Shown here piece after piece: positions 26,593 through 34,499 of a DNA stretch of 64,000 bases (position 1 is its first letter; each line of letters begins with the position of its first letter). The notes under the pieces are model-generated. The model saw nothing but the letters and a program-made list of their open reading frames with translations. It did not search any database and was not told the DNA's origin. Both the position numbers and the translations under genes were made by a program. Source of the stretch: a virus; IMG/VR virus record IMGVR_UViG_3300044630_006293, positions 62,001-126,000 of that record, one strand, 5' to 3'.

Positions 26593-26967
26593 ATGGATAA
26601 TAACTATAGTGTAATTATTGCTGTCATAGCATCCCTCTCTTCTGTACTTACATACCTTTTAACTTCTTTACACCAGAAAAGAACTATCTCTAAAGAAAAA
26701 GAGATAGAATTTTATAAAATTAAAATAGAGCATTTAAATGCTGAAAGAGAAATTTTAACTGGTGAAGAAAAAAATTTAAGAGAAATGTTGCGTGAGCAGC
26801 TTGAAACGTGTAGAATAGAGAATGAAAGAGTTGACAAAGAAATGGAAAACCTTAAGAGAAGATTGTTAACCGTAGAGCAAGAGCTAAAAGCTTGGGAGCT
26901 AGGGTTAAAAGTTCCTAAAGGTTTCGAATTAATACAGTTAAATTTAAATGAGATAGAGGTAAATTAA
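26593..26967 (+). CDS. Membrane-anchored coiled-coil protein
   Basis: A 124-residue protein with an N-terminal transmembrane helix (VIIAVIASLSSVLTYLL) followed by a long charged coiled coil (residues about 30-105). This N-in or signal-anchor plus coiled-coil layout resembles phage spanin or Rz-like proteins, but a Gram-positive host makes that unlikely. Possibly a structural or lysis accessory. The stop directly precedes the next ATG. Confidence 0.65.
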   Translation: MDNNYSVIIAVIASLSSVLTYLLTSLHQKRTISKEKEIEFYKIKIEHLNAEREILTGEEKNLREMLREQLETCRIENERVDKEMENLKRRLLTVEQELKAWELGLKVPKGFELIQLNLNEIEVN

Positions 26968-27243
26968 ATGTTTAAACAATTAGTAGCAAAATTAAAAACT
27001 TCTTTAGCCCCAGCTAAAAAAGAACTTAATGAGAAAATTGATGAAGCTTTTGTAGAAGCAGAAAAACTTGCTGTAAAAGCTGATCAAAAAGTAGAAAAGC
27101 TTAAAGAAGAAGTGGTCCAAGAAGTACAGAAGGCAGTAGCTGACTCTGTATCTGAAGTGGTGAAAAAGAAGCCTGCGGGAAGACCTAAGGCTGCTGCTAA
27201 AGATAAGCCAGTAGCTAAAAAGGCTGAGCCAAAGAAGAAGTAA
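26968..27243 (+). CDS. Lysine/alanine-rich histone H1-like protein
   Basis: A 91-residue protein. The first 60 residues are a helical heptad-rich coil (AEKLAVKADQKVEKLKEEV). The tail is H1-like, with an AT-hook-type KKPAGRPKAAAK and PKKK end. It may bind phage or host DNA. A terminator follows. Confidence 0.65.
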   Translation: MFKQLVAKLKTSLAPAKKELNEKIDEAFVEAEKLAVKADQKVEKLKEEVVQEVQKAVADSVSEVVKKKPAGRPKAAAKDKPVAKKAEPKKK

Positions 27244-27273
27244 ACCTCTCATTTAAAGCAAAAGTCCTTATAT

Positions 27274-27298
27274 CCCCCTATATGGGGGCTTTTGTTTT
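27274..27298 (+). terminator. Rho-independent terminator
   Basis: CCCCC-TATAT-GGGGG hairpin followed by CTTTTGTTTTT. The flanking AAAAG/CTTTT can extend the stem imperfectly. Confidence 0.8.
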
Positions 27299-27310
27299 TC
27301 ATTTATAGAA

Positions 27311-27320
27311 TTACTATATA
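27311..27320 (+). promoter_or_regulatory. Candidate late promoter TTACTATATA
   Basis: Directly after the terminator. If TACTAT is the -10 box, the +1 falls on ATG 27324, making the first tiny gene of the array leaderless. Confidence 0.55.
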
Positions 27321-27323
27321 TGT

Positions 27324-27416
27324 ATGGCATTAGCAAAATATCGCAAGATCACCAAGGGTGGGGTAAGTGTTAAAAAGAACTCGACCCCTGTCACCTACAA
27401 GGAAAAAAAGAAGTAA
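27324..27416 (+). CDS. Tiny basic protein (30 aa), first of array
   Basis: Sequence begins MALAKYRKITKGG and ends in YKEKKK. No ribosome binding site; predicted leaderless. Stop and next ATG overlap (TAATG), the junction used repeatedly in this array. Very basic, function unknown. Confidence 0.6.
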   Translation: MALAKYRKITKGGVSVKKNSTPVTYKEKKK

Positions 27417-27559
27417 TGGTTATTAAAAAAAGTATCTATGTTAGTGGTCCTAGAATGGGTCAAAACAATTCTATGTTTGGCATTGAGATCAAGGACATAA
27501 CTAATAAATCTTCTAAAAAAAATAAAGGTAAAAAAAATGGCAGCAAAAAAAGATCCTAG
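27416..27559 (+). CDS. Small basic protein (47 aa)
   Basis: Begins MVIKKSIYVSGPRMGQNN and ends in an Asn/Lys/Ser-rich tail. TAATG overlap with the upstream gene; its tail overlaps the start of the next gene. No family recognised. Confidence 0.55.
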   Translation: MVIKKSIYVSGPRMGQNNSMFGIEIKDITNKSSKKNKGKKNGSKKRS

Positions 27560-27825
27560 ACTAGCCAAGGCACGGAGTTAGTGGTTTTAATAAACCAAAA
27601 CGTACTCCAAGTCATCCTAAAAAATCTCATGTTGTTGTTGCTAAATCAGGAAGTCAGGTTAAGACAATACGATTTGGTCAACAAGGAGTAAGCGGTTCTC
27701 CTCAAAAACAAGGAGAATCAACTTCAAATAGAAAGCGCAGAGAGTCTTTCAAGGCTCGTCACGCAAGCAATATTGCTAAGGGCAAAATGTCCGCAGCCTA
27801 CTGGGCTAATAAAGTAAAATGGTAA
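27537..27825 (+). CDS. Conserved small phage protein (DUF6321-like), needs +1 frameshift at CGGA (27573)
   Basis: Skipping one base at GCA-CGG-AGT yields a 95-residue protein. It reads DPRLAKA, then GVSGFNKPKRTPSHP, KKSHVVVAK, KTIRFGQQG, RRESFKARHASNIAKGK and MSAAYWANKVKW, which I recognise as a family common in cyanophages and freshwater phages. The zero frame would stop at TAG after 14 codons. The Gly of A-G-V-S-G is encoded by the GGA that follows the extra C. Role in the virion or cell is unknown. Confidence 0.8.
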
Positions 27826-27835
27826 AGGAAAAATT

Positions 27836-27955
27836 ATGACAATGTATGGCGATGGTATGAAAAAAGGTAGCATGAAGAAAGCTGCTCCTAAAAAAATGGC
27901 TAAGAAAAAAATGGGTGGCATGAAAAAAGGCTCTAGCAAAAAAGGAATGTACTGA
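27836..27955 (+). CDS. Tiny Lys/Met/Gly-rich protein (39 aa)
   Basis: Starts MTMYGDGMKKGSMKKAAPKK. It shares its opening M-x-G-D-G-M-K-K-G with the next gene, so the two are recent duplicates. Behind AAGGAAAAATT. Function unknown. Confidence 0.6.
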   Translation: MTMYGDGMKKGSMKKAAPKKMAKKKMGGMKKGSSKKGMY

Positions 27956-27956
27956 T

Positions 27957-28112
27957 ATGGCAATGAATGGTGATGGCATGAAAAAAGGTGCTGCTAAGAA
28001 GCCTGCAATGAAAAAGGGTGCAGCAAAAAAAGCAAACGGATTAACTGCTGCTCAAAAGAAACTTCCTCCTTTTATCCAAAAGGCCATCATGGGGAAAAAG
28101 AAGAGCAAGTAA
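27957..28112 (+). CDS. Small Lys/Ala-rich protein (51 aa)
   Basis: Starts MAMNGDGMKKGAAKK and ends in FIQKAIMGKKKSK. Paralogue of the preceding gene in its first 25 residues. Spaced one base after the previous TGA. Confidence 0.6.
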   Translation: MAMNGDGMKKGAAKKPAMKKGAAKKANGLTAAQKKLPPFIQKAIMGKKKSK

Positions 28113-28114
28113 TA

Positions 28115-28324
28115 ATGGTAGAAAAAAAAGATAATAAATGGATTCAGGGAGCTATTAAAAGACCCGGAGCATTTACTGCTAAGGCTAAGAAAGCTGGCAA
28201 ATCAGTTGCCGGCATGGCAGCTGCGGTTACCAAAAATCCTAGCAAGTACAGTGCAAGAACTGTTCGTCAAGCTAATTTGGCTAAGACTCTTAGAAAAATT
28301 TCTGCTAAAAGAAAGAATAAATAA
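28115..28324 (+). CDS. Conserved basic phage protein (69 aa)
   Basis: Has KWIQGAIKRPGAFTAKAKKAG and ends RQANLAKTLRKISAKRKNK. The W-I-x-x-A-I-K-x-P-G-A pattern occurs in many phages of aquatic bacteria next to the same small-gene array. Likely helical and nucleic-acid binding by charge; function unproven. Confidence 0.7.
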   Translation: MVEKKDNKWIQGAIKRPGAFTAKAKKAGKSVAGMAAAVTKNPSKYSARTVRQANLAKTLRKISAKRKNK

Positions 28325-28326
28325 CA

Positions 28327-28443
28327 ATGGCATATTCAAAAAATAGCAAAAAGGATAACAATAATTACCTTAAGGATATTAAGGGTGGAATGAATGTAGT
28401 TTTTGATGGAAAAAAAACCCCTCCAAAAAAGAAGAAGAAGTAA
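28327..28443 (+). CDS. Tiny basic protein (38 aa)
   Basis: Begins MAYSKNSKKDNNNYLKDIKG and ends PPKKKKK. Its TAA overlaps the next ATG. Function unknown. Confidence 0.55.
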   Translation: MAYSKNSKKDNNNYLKDIKGGMNVVFDGKKTPPKKKKK

Positions 28444-28622
28444 TGGCTAAGGTAAATAAACCGACGAAGCCAGAATTGTGGTCTGCCGCAAAGTCTCAGG
28501 CTAAAGCAAAGTTTGACGTATACCCTTCAGCTTATGCTAACGCTTGGGCTGCAAAGAAGTATAAAGCAGCTGGTGGTACATGGAAGACTGTTTCTACCAA
28601 GAAGGCTACAAAGAAAAAATAG
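28443..28622 (+). CDS. Conserved small phage protein (59 aa)
   Basis: MAKVNKPTKPELWSAAKSQA followed by FDVYPSAYANAWAAKKYK and GGTWK. The V-Y-P-S-A-Y-A-N-A-W core recurs in phages of aquatic bacteria. TAATG overlap with the upstream gene. Function unknown. Confidence 0.7.
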   Translation: MAKVNKPTKPELWSAAKSQAKAKFDVYPSAYANAWAAKKYKAAGGTWKTVSTKKATKKK

Positions 28623-28623
28623 T

Positions 28624-28737
28624 ATGTCTGCGCAAAAAAAATCTTCTGAAAGAAAAAAAGAAATAGAAAAAGATTTAAAAAATAAAGGTTCTTTCTATAA
28701 AAAAGATTATGAAAAAAATTTAAGAAAGAAAAAATAA
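28624..28737 (+). CDS. Tiny highly charged helical protein (37 aa)
   Basis: MSAQKKSSERKKEIEKDLKN followed by a Lys-rich tail; one amphipathic helix. TAATG overlap with the next gene. Confidence 0.5.
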   Translation: MSAQKKSSERKKEIEKDLKNKGSFYKKDYEKNLRKKK

Positions 28738-28850
28738 TGGCGTGTTGGAAAGGCTATTCTGCTAAAGGCATGAAGGTAAAGGGCGGAAAGCTAGTTCCTA
28801 ACTGCACACCAACTAAAAAATCTAATCAATCGAGAAGTGGAAAAAAATAA
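28737..28850 (+). CDS. Conserved tiny phage protein (37 aa)
   Basis: CWKGYSAKGMKVKGGKLVPNC followed by a basic tail, a motif pattern with two cysteines seen in other phage small-protein arrays. TAATG overlaps at both ends. Confidence 0.65.
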   Translation: MACWKGYSAKGMKVKGGKLVPNCTPTKKSNQSRSGKK

Positions 28851-29128
28851 TGCCAGGTCCTAAGGGTGTTGGATTAACTAAATGGTTTGATCAAAAATGG
28901 GTCAACATTGGTGCTCCCAAAAAAAAAGGTAAGTATCAACCATGTGGAACTTCTGGCGCAGGTGGATCTGGGTATGCAAAGTGTGTACCAGTTGCAAAGG
29001 CTAGAGCAATGACTCCGGCACAAAAGAAAAGCGCAGTACAAAGAAAAAGACAATCAGGAACACCAGCTAAGGGATCTAAAGGTCAGGCTCCTAAAAACGT
29101 GGCAACCTTTACTAAAAAGAAGAAATAA
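28850..29128 (+). CDS. DUF5872-like small phage protein
   Basis: A 92-residue basic protein with GLTKWFDQKWVNIGAPKKK, YQPCGTSG, GYAKCVPVAKARAMTPAQKK and AVQRKRQ, fitting the DUF5872 family of viral proteins. Two cysteines may bind metal. The start overlaps the previous stop; last basic member of the array. Confidence 0.7.
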   Translation: MPGPKGVGLTKWFDQKWVNIGAPKKKGKYQPCGTSGAGGSGYAKCVPVAKARAMTPAQKKSAVQRKRQSGTPAKGSKGQAPKNVATFTKKKK

Positions 29129-29349
29129 TGTTTGATAAAACAGAAGAATCTTTTAGCGGTTTTATGCCTATGATTGATCAGATTAATGTAAGTAAAGAAA
29201 TTACAATGATCAACACAGAGGGTGAACTAATCTCTGCGCATACAATAAATTTAAAAACTAGAGACGGATCAGATAACGTATTTAGTATTTCAAATAAAGA
29301 TCTTATGCGTCTTTGCTTTTTGGTAATGAAAGTTATTCAGTCAGATTAA
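29128..29349 (+). CDS. Hypothetical protein
   Basis: A 73-residue acidic, beta-rich protein, unlike the basic proteins before it. TAATG overlap with the upstream gene. No family recognised. Confidence 0.6.
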   Translation: MFDKTEESFSGFMPMIDQINVSKEITMINTEGELISAHTINLKTRDGSDNVFSISNKDLMRLCFLVMKVIQSD

Positions 29350-29350
29350 A

Positions 29351-29419
29351 ATGATAATACAAGCTATTATGATATTGACCGTCATCATAATGTACGCTTC
29401 TTTTCTGCTAAGAAAATAG
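29351..29419 (+). CDS. Possible 22-residue membrane peptide
   Basis: ATG one base after the previous stop; a single hydrophobic helix (IIQAIMILTVIIMYASFLL) with a basic end. May be a real transmembrane peptide or chance. Confidence 0.35.
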   Translation: MIIQAIMILTVIIMYASFLLRK

Positions 29420-29436
29420 ATTTACATTTTTTTTTG

Positions 29437-29445
29437 TGATATAAT
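29437..29445 (+). promoter_or_regulatory. Extended -10 promoter
   Basis: TGATATAAT within TTTTTTGTGATATAAT, identical over 16 bases to the promoter at 7749-7764. It precedes the glycan-gene operon; the leader carries AAAAAGGAA. Confidence 0.65.
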
Positions 29446-29477
29446 TTTGTAAATCTAAAAAAGGAATACAATTTTAT

Positions 29478-29711
29478 ATGAGCGAAACTGCGTGGACCTG
29501 GTTATTGTTTACCATGGAGCTAATAGGAGTTTACGGCAGCTATCAGGTGGGCAATAAAAAATGGCAAGGTCATTTGATTGTTGCTTTACATTCAATACCT
29601 TGGGTAATATACTCTATTATATTTGATAAGCCGGGATTTTTAGCGATGTGGATTTTATGGCAATGGGTTCACTGGAGAAATATGTGGAAGTGGCGAAAAG
29701 ACAATGCATAA
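29478..29711 (+). CDS. Small membrane protein
   Basis: A 77-residue Trp-rich protein with two or three transmembrane segments (TWLLFTMELIGVYGSY; LIVALHSIPWVIYSIIF; FLAMWILWQWVHW), similar in layout to PnuC-like or small phage membrane proteins, though too short for PnuC. First gene after the promoter; overlaps the RmlD-like gene. Confidence 0.65.
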   Translation: MSETAWTWLLFTMELIGVYGSYQVGNKKWQGHLIVALHSIPWVIYSIIFDKPGFLAMWILWQWVHWRNMWKWRKDNA

Positions 29712-30600
29712 TAAAAAAGTTGTTGTTATAGGAGCTGGCGGAATAGTAGGTCAGCACATGATGGTAAACAAGCCTGAATGGGCTGACGCTATCTTCACGA
29801 GAAGAAAAGGCTATTTAGAATGGTCGCAACTAAATGTTGGCGAAGACGACATAGAAGCTTGGCTTGATGCTAATTCTCCCGATGTAATTATTAACTTAGC
29901 AGGACAAAACGTAGTTGACGCCGTAGAACAAAATCCGGATGAGTCAATATATGTCAACGTAAAACTGCCTCTTACTTTAGCTACATGGGTTAGCAATAAT
30001 GATAAAAAATTAATACAAGTTAGTACACAGGGTATCTTTAGCGGAGAAAATGCTAACTATAATACTAACTCTAAACCACATCCTATCACATGGTATGGCA
30101 AGCAGAAAGCCCTTGCTGAAAAGCTTATTATTTCACATGATAATGTAAAAATAGTTAGGTTAACTTTTGTTATAGGAGTAAGACCTTTTCAAGATGTAGG
30201 CAGAAAAAATCCATTAGAAATTATGATGGAACAAAAAGAGCAGCTTCAAGTTGATGATAGATTTTTTTCCCCAGTCTTTGCTTATGACGCTGCTATGATA
30301 CTTTGGGATACCGCTCTTCACTTTGAAGAAAGTGATCAAAAAATTATTCACATAGGTAATCCAATAAAATCTTCAAGATTTTCTCTAGCTAGCGACATAA
30401 AGACAGCTTCTAATGGTAAACTAGATACTGAAATCAAACCAGTATCCTATACTTATTTCACCAGTAATGTAGCAAGACCCAAGGACACCACTTGGGAAGA
30501 TGGAACATCTTTATACATAACTGATTATATGTATGGTTTAGAAAAATGCTATTTAGAATGGGAAACAATAAATAATGAACTTAGAGACACAGGCAAATGA
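29704..30600 (+). CDS. RmlD-like sugar-nucleotide reductase
   Basis: A 298-residue short-chain dehydrogenase fold. VVVIGAGGIVGQHM is the NAD(P)-binding glycine motif, DVIINLAGQ the second strand, ISTQG-like STQGIFSG supplies the Ser/Thr, and WYGKQKALAE the catalytic Y-x-x-x-K. It resembles dTDP-4-dehydrorhamnose reductase and sits close to an RmlC gene, suggesting synthesis of a deoxysugar. RmlA and RmlB are not seen here and may come from the host. Confidence 0.8.
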   Translation: MHNKKVVVIGAGGIVGQHMMVNKPEWADAIFTRRKGYLEWSQLNVGEDDIEAWLDANSPDVIINLAGQNVVDAVEQNPDESIYVNVKLPLTLATWVSNNDKKLIQVSTQGIFSGENANYNTNSKPHPITWYGKQKALAEKLIISHDNVKIVRLTFVIGVRPFQDVGRKNPLEIMMEQKEQLQVDDRFFSPVFAYDAAMILWDTALHFEESDQKIIHIGNPIKSSRFSLASDIKTASNGKLDTEIKPVSYTYFTSNVARPKDTTWEDGTSLYITDYMYGLEKCYLEWETINNELRDTGK

Positions 30601-31312
30601 TATATCAGAATACTTGGGTGTCACTTTAGATAAAGCTAAACAGCGTTTATCTTTAGGGTTTCACCCTAATCACCATATGGTTGCAGAAGATTTTACTTCT
30701 ACCAATACCAATGTAGATGATCCAAACTCTCTCCTTAATTGGTATAGAAATACAGATACTTATATCTGGGAGCTTTCTTCATATCACTTAGATGATGGTT
30801 TTAACTACAAAGGCATGTGCGAAGGTATTAGTTTAGGACTAGCTCATTCTGGAAAGAAAGAGATCCTTAGCATTGGTGATGGCATTGGTACACTCAGCTT
30901 GAGAATGGCTGAAGAAGGATTGAACACCACTTACCACGACTTAGAGGGTAGTAAGACAGCCGGTTTTGCCCAGCATAGATTTAATAAGCGTCCTGATCTA
31001 AATATTAAAACTCTATTCACTGATAGCTTTGCGCCAAAAATTGGCACAAACAAGTTTGATGGCGTCGTTGCTTTAGATTTTCTAGAGCACGTTGTAAACG
31101 TAGACGAATGGGCATTAGCTATTTTTAACTGCTTAAAGAAAAATGGTGTATTCATTCCCAATAATGCATTTGGCATAGGCGATGCAGAGCATGGAAATTC
31201 TATTCCCATGCACTTGTCTATTAATAATAAATATGAATGGGAATGGGATCCAATGTTAGTGAAAATAGGATTCGTCCGACATGAAAATGGACAGTGGTGG
31301 GTGAAGCCATGA
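30575..31312 (+). CDS. Class I SAM-dependent methyltransferase
   Basis: A 245-residue protein with motif I ILSIGDGIGTLSLRM, post-I YHDLEGS and motif IV-like FDGVVALDFLEHV. It probably methylates a sugar or lipid-linked glycan given its neighbours. It overlaps both flanking genes. Confidence 0.8.
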   Translation: MNLETQANDISEYLGVTLDKAKQRLSLGFHPNHHMVAEDFTSTNTNVDDPNSLLNWYRNTDTYIWELSSYHLDDGFNYKGMCEGISLGLAHSGKKEILSIGDGIGTLSLRMAEEGLNTTYHDLEGSKTAGFAQHRFNKRPDLNIKTLFTDSFAPKIGTNKFDGVVALDFLEHVVNVDEWALAIFNCLKKNGVFIPNNAFGIGDAEHGNSIPMHLSINNKYEWEWDPMLVKIGFVRHENGQWWVKP

Positions 31313-32169
31313 GAATAGATATGGGTACTGCTAGCTATAACAATCCTGAGAAGTTAAACATGATGCTCACTAACATGAGACAAAACTCTATTTCTGATTG
31401 GCGTTTTCTAGTTATTGATAATGCTTCAACTGACCCAGGTGTTAGAGAAGTAATTGAAAGACACGTAAGTGAAGATTCAAGAATTATTCCAAAATTTTTA
31501 GATTACAATAGCGGATATGTTGGAGCAGTTAATCAAATATTAGAATGGGCAGAAACAGATTATGTTGGCTACCTAGACAACGATGCCTATGTAATAACTA
31601 ATGGTTGGGACGAAAAACTTGCAGGCTATCTTGCTACAAACTTAGAAGTCGCAATGGCCTTTCCTAATGGTGGGGCTTATCAAATTCCAAGACCTAAGTA
31701 TACAGAAATACTATGGGGTGTTGGCTTTTGCTGGATGCTTAAGAAGCAAGCGTACTTGCGAATTGGCGGATTTGATACTGAGATTGGTCACCAAGAAGAA
31801 GTAGATTATCAAACTCGTCTTAGACTTGATGGCTGGAAGATGATAGCTGATCCAGCTATTCATGTTCGACATGATTCAACCAGTTCAAACGATCCAGCTT
31901 CTAAAAATAGAATCAATGAAGGTGTTGTTAATTGGGTCAACAAGTGGAATAAGTATTACGTTGGCCCGAATGTCACGTACCACAGTCCTAATGTAACTAG
32001 ATTTGAAGACTGGAGTGCCATCTACTTGGAAGAGTGGTATCAATCGCAGCCAGAACTTAAAGGACTAAATGAAAATCCAGAGACAGTATATATTGCAGCT
32101 CTGGGTAGAGAAGTTGATCTTATTAAAGTCCCTAGATGGACTAATTTTTACAGAGGAAGAATAATCTAA
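31309..32169 (+). CDS. Family 2 glycosyltransferase
   Basis: A 286-residue GT2 enzyme: GTASYNNPEKLNMML, VIDNASTDPGVREV, VGYLDNDAYV (D-x-D) and GGFDTEIGHQEEVDYQTRL, the acceptor/catalytic E-D-like motif of rhamnosyltransferase-type GT2s. ATG 31309 overlaps the upstream TGA. The next ATG overlaps its TAA. Confidence 0.88.
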   Translation: MRIDMGTASYNNPEKLNMMLTNMRQNSISDWRFLVIDNASTDPGVREVIERHVSEDSRIIPKFLDYNSGYVGAVNQILEWAETDYVGYLDNDAYVITNGWDEKLAGYLATNLEVAMAFPNGGAYQIPRPKYTEILWGVGFCWMLKKQAYLRIGGFDTEIGHQEEVDYQTRLRLDGWKMIADPAIHVRHDSTSSNDPASKNRINEGVVNWVNKWNKYYVGPNVTYHSPNVTRFEDWSAIYLEEWYQSQPELKGLNENPETVYIAALGREVDLIKVPRWTNFYRGRII

Positions 32170-32720
32170 TGGGTGCAAATGTACAAGAGACAAACATCAA
32201 AGGTGCTTTCTTGGTGGAGCCACAAAAATTTGGTGACGACAGAGGTTTCTTTACCGAATCTTATAGAAGAGATTGGATACCAGGAGCAAGAGAAGTAATA
32301 CAAACAAATAGATCATCTAAATCTGCAGGTGCTCTAGCTGGATTTCATTACCATCTGCATCAGTCTGACTATTGGTATGTGCCTTTTGGGGAAGCTAGAG
32401 CAGTTCTGTATGACATGAGAATAGGTTCTCCAACAGAAGGAGAAGTTTATTCTGTAGATTTAACAGGAGATAATAATCTCGGATTATATATTCCACCAGG
32501 AGTTGCCCATGGTTTTTCTGCTACTACAGATATGATCTTAACTTATTTGGTAGACAATTATTACAATCAAGCTGACGAACTTGGAGTTCTTTGGAATGAT
32601 AAAATGATTGATGCAAAATGGTCAGTGCAAGATCCAATTCTCTCAGTAAGAGATAGTACTAACCCAATTCTAGGTGAGATAGATATTACAAAGATGCCTG
32701 TTTGGCCCTTAAGAACGTAG
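32169..32720 (+). CDS. rmlC: dTDP-4-dehydrorhamnose 3,5-epimerase (RmlC)
   Basis: A 183-residue cupin. FGDDRGFFTESYRRDWIPG, then LAGFHYHLHQSDYWYV (catalytic His), GEARAVLYDMR and YIPPGVAHGFSATTD match RmlC. It epimerises dTDP-4-keto-6-deoxyglucose on the way to dTDP-rhamnose. Together with the RmlD-like gene it suggests a rhamnose-type sugar on the virion or host. Confidence 0.88.
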   Translation: MGANVQETNIKGAFLVEPQKFGDDRGFFTESYRRDWIPGAREVIQTNRSSKSAGALAGFHYHLHQSDYWYVPFGEARAVLYDMRIGSPTEGEVYSVDLTGDNNLGLYIPPGVAHGFSATTDMILTYLVDNYYNQADELGVLWNDKMIDAKWSVQDPILSVRDSTNPILGEIDITKMPVWPLRT

Positions 32721-32725
32721 GAAAA

Positions 32726-33262
32726 ATGAGACTAGAAACTATACCCAAAGGTGATGGAGTTAAAGTTGTAATTGGCACAAGAACATATCTTGGCCCAGAC
32801 TGGATACATGTTGACATAGATCCAACTCCTTTGTATGACCATGTTAATAAACAACAAGTGCCAGTAGATGTTGTGTGCGATGCAAGAAAACTTGACATGC
32901 CTGATAACTATGCAGACATAGTTTATAACTCAGAATGCTTGGAGCACTTTCCCTGGAAAGAATATCAATCTGTTCTTAAAGAATGGTGTCGAATTGTAAA
33001 GCCAGGTGGAATGATTAGAATTGAAGTTCCAGACTTTTTGTTGGCATGCAATCAGATACTTGCAATGGATTCCCTTGACGGTGACAGAAGAATGCAACAG
33101 ATATTCTTTGCAGAACAACTTAATCCTTTTGACTTTCATTTTGTTGGTTTAACTCACAGAATGTTAGAAGATGACTTTAAAAAAATGGGTTTTGAAATCC
33201 TTGACATTAAAAGAGGTGACGAATGGGGATGGTTAAAGGTGGACGCTAGAAAGCCACTCTAA
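32726..33262 (+). CDS. SAM-dependent methyltransferase
   Basis: About 178 residues. The N-terminal VVIGTRTYLGPDWIHVDIDP and DVVCDARKLDMPDNYADIVY, CLEHFPWKEYQSVLKEWCRIVKPGGMIRIEVPDF are Methyltransf_11-type. The first glycine motif is reduced. ATG 32726 is chosen for the GTAGGAAAA before it. Confidence 0.78.
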   Translation: MRLETIPKGDGVKVVIGTRTYLGPDWIHVDIDPTPLYDHVNKQQVPVDVVCDARKLDMPDNYADIVYNSECLEHFPWKEYQSVLKEWCRIVKPGGMIRIEVPDFLLACNQILAMDSLDGDRRMQQIFFAEQLNPFDFHFVGLTHRMLEDDFKKMGFEILDIKRGDEWGWLKVDARKPL

Positions 33263-33263
33263 A

Positions 33264-33731
33264 ATGAACTATGATTTTTTGTGCCACATTATTAGGGATA
33301 TTTTTGAGCGCAAGCATAACATCATTTTATATAGTGAAGTTAACGACTCTCTCTTATTAAGAGAAGTTATGAAAAGTAATGAGCATTCTATGGAAAGCTT
33401 TATCCTTCATACTGATAGATCTAAAAGAGAGTATTTTGATGGTGTAGCATTTTGGGAGATAGGATACAATGGACCATACACTGGGTATGATTATGCTGAC
33501 CTATTTATATCCATAGGATATAATCCAGAGATACTTACTAATGATAATACATTTATTGCAGATCAGGTTAAAAACATACTTAAGCATGGTGGTCACGCTT
33601 TGATAATTAATCCTGGTGACTGGGCTTCTTCAATTGAATTACATTTAGAGCGCAACAATAAAATAGAAATAGAAGCAAAAAAATACTCAATGCTTTCAGA
33701 TGAAAGAATATTTATCTATGAAAATATTTGA
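33264..33731 (+). CDS. Hypothetical protein, possibly methyltransferase-like
   Basis: A 155-residue alpha/beta protein (NIILYSEVNDSLLLREVM; YDYADLFISIGYNPEIL; KNILKHGGHALIINPGDW) with the strand order of a Rossmann-type fold, but no clear AdoMet motif. Sits between a methyltransferase and a GT17 gene, overlapping the latter. Confidence 0.55.
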   Translation: MNYDFLCHIIRDIFERKHNIILYSEVNDSLLLREVMKSNEHSMESFILHTDRSKREYFDGVAFWEIGYNGPYTGYDYADLFISIGYNPEILTNDNTFIADQVKNILKHGGHALIINPGDWASSIELHLERNNKIEIEAKKYSMLSDERIFIYENI

Positions 33732-34461
33732 TTGCTTTACCTACTACAATGAAAAAGAAATTCTAAAATTACGACTAGAAGAATTGAGTGATTATGTAGA
33801 TCACTTTATTATTGTTGAGGCGTCTGAAACTTTCACTGGAAAAAGTAAACCTTATTACTTTGATGAAGATCCCGATATTTTTTCAAAATGGTATGACAAA
33901 ATATTTTTATATAGAATAGATTTTAAAGATAATAATTTGTCATCTTGGGATAGAGAGTATATTCAAAGGAATTCAATATCTGATGCTTTAAAAAATATTC
34001 ACATTGATGATGAAGACTTAATAATTATTTCAGACGTAGATGAAATCTGGAACTATAAAACTGTTGAAAATTTAAGAATAGATAATGAACCAGTTAGATT
34101 AGATGTAAAGCAATACTTTTGGAATTATCATTGGCAGGTTCCGGATCACTGTAATCAAGGAGCTAGACCTGTAGTCTGCAAAAAGAATCACCTTGAATCT
34201 ACAACTCCTCAAGAGCTACGCTCAATGGCTTTGCCAACCATACCTAATGGTGGCTGGCACTTTTCTTTCTTAGGGGAAGAAGATAATATAAAGAATAAAA
34301 TTGAATCCTTTGCTCATACAGAATATGATAAAGATGAATTTAAATCTGATGAATTAATAATGAATAGAATTAAATATGGGATTGATCCTTTTGATAGATT
34401 CCCATTAAAATACCAAGAGATAGATGACACATACCCATCAAGTCTTTTTAAAAACAAGTAA
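33718..34461 (+). CDS. Family 17 glycosyltransferase
   Basis: About 247 residues. MKIFDCFTYYNEKEILKLRL, VDHFIIVEASETFTGKSKP, LIIISDVDEIWN and GGWHFSFLG are the hallmark segments of GT17 (beta-1,4-mannosyl-glycoprotein GlcNAc-transferase family). Acceptor unknown. Last gene of the glycan operon. Confidence 0.85.
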   Translation: MKIFDCFTYYNEKEILKLRLEELSDYVDHFIIVEASETFTGKSKPYYFDEDPDIFSKWYDKIFLYRIDFKDNNLSSWDREYIQRNSISDALKNIHIDDEDLIIISDVDEIWNYKTVENLRIDNEPVRLDVKQYFWNYHWQVPDHCNQGARPVVCKKNHLESTTPQELRSMALPTIPNGGWHFSFLGEEDNIKNKIESFAHTEYDKDEFKSDELIMNRIKYGIDPFDRFPLKYQEIDDTYPSSLFKNK

Positions 34462-34466
34462 AGCAT

Positions 34467-34474
34467 TTACTATA
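34467..34474 (+). promoter_or_regulatory. Candidate late promoter TTACTATA
   Basis: Lies 26 bases before the endolysin start. AAGGGAGAAAAAA is the ribosome binding site. Confidence 0.55.
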
Positions 34475-34499
34475 TAAACAAACAAGTAAGGGAGAAAAA

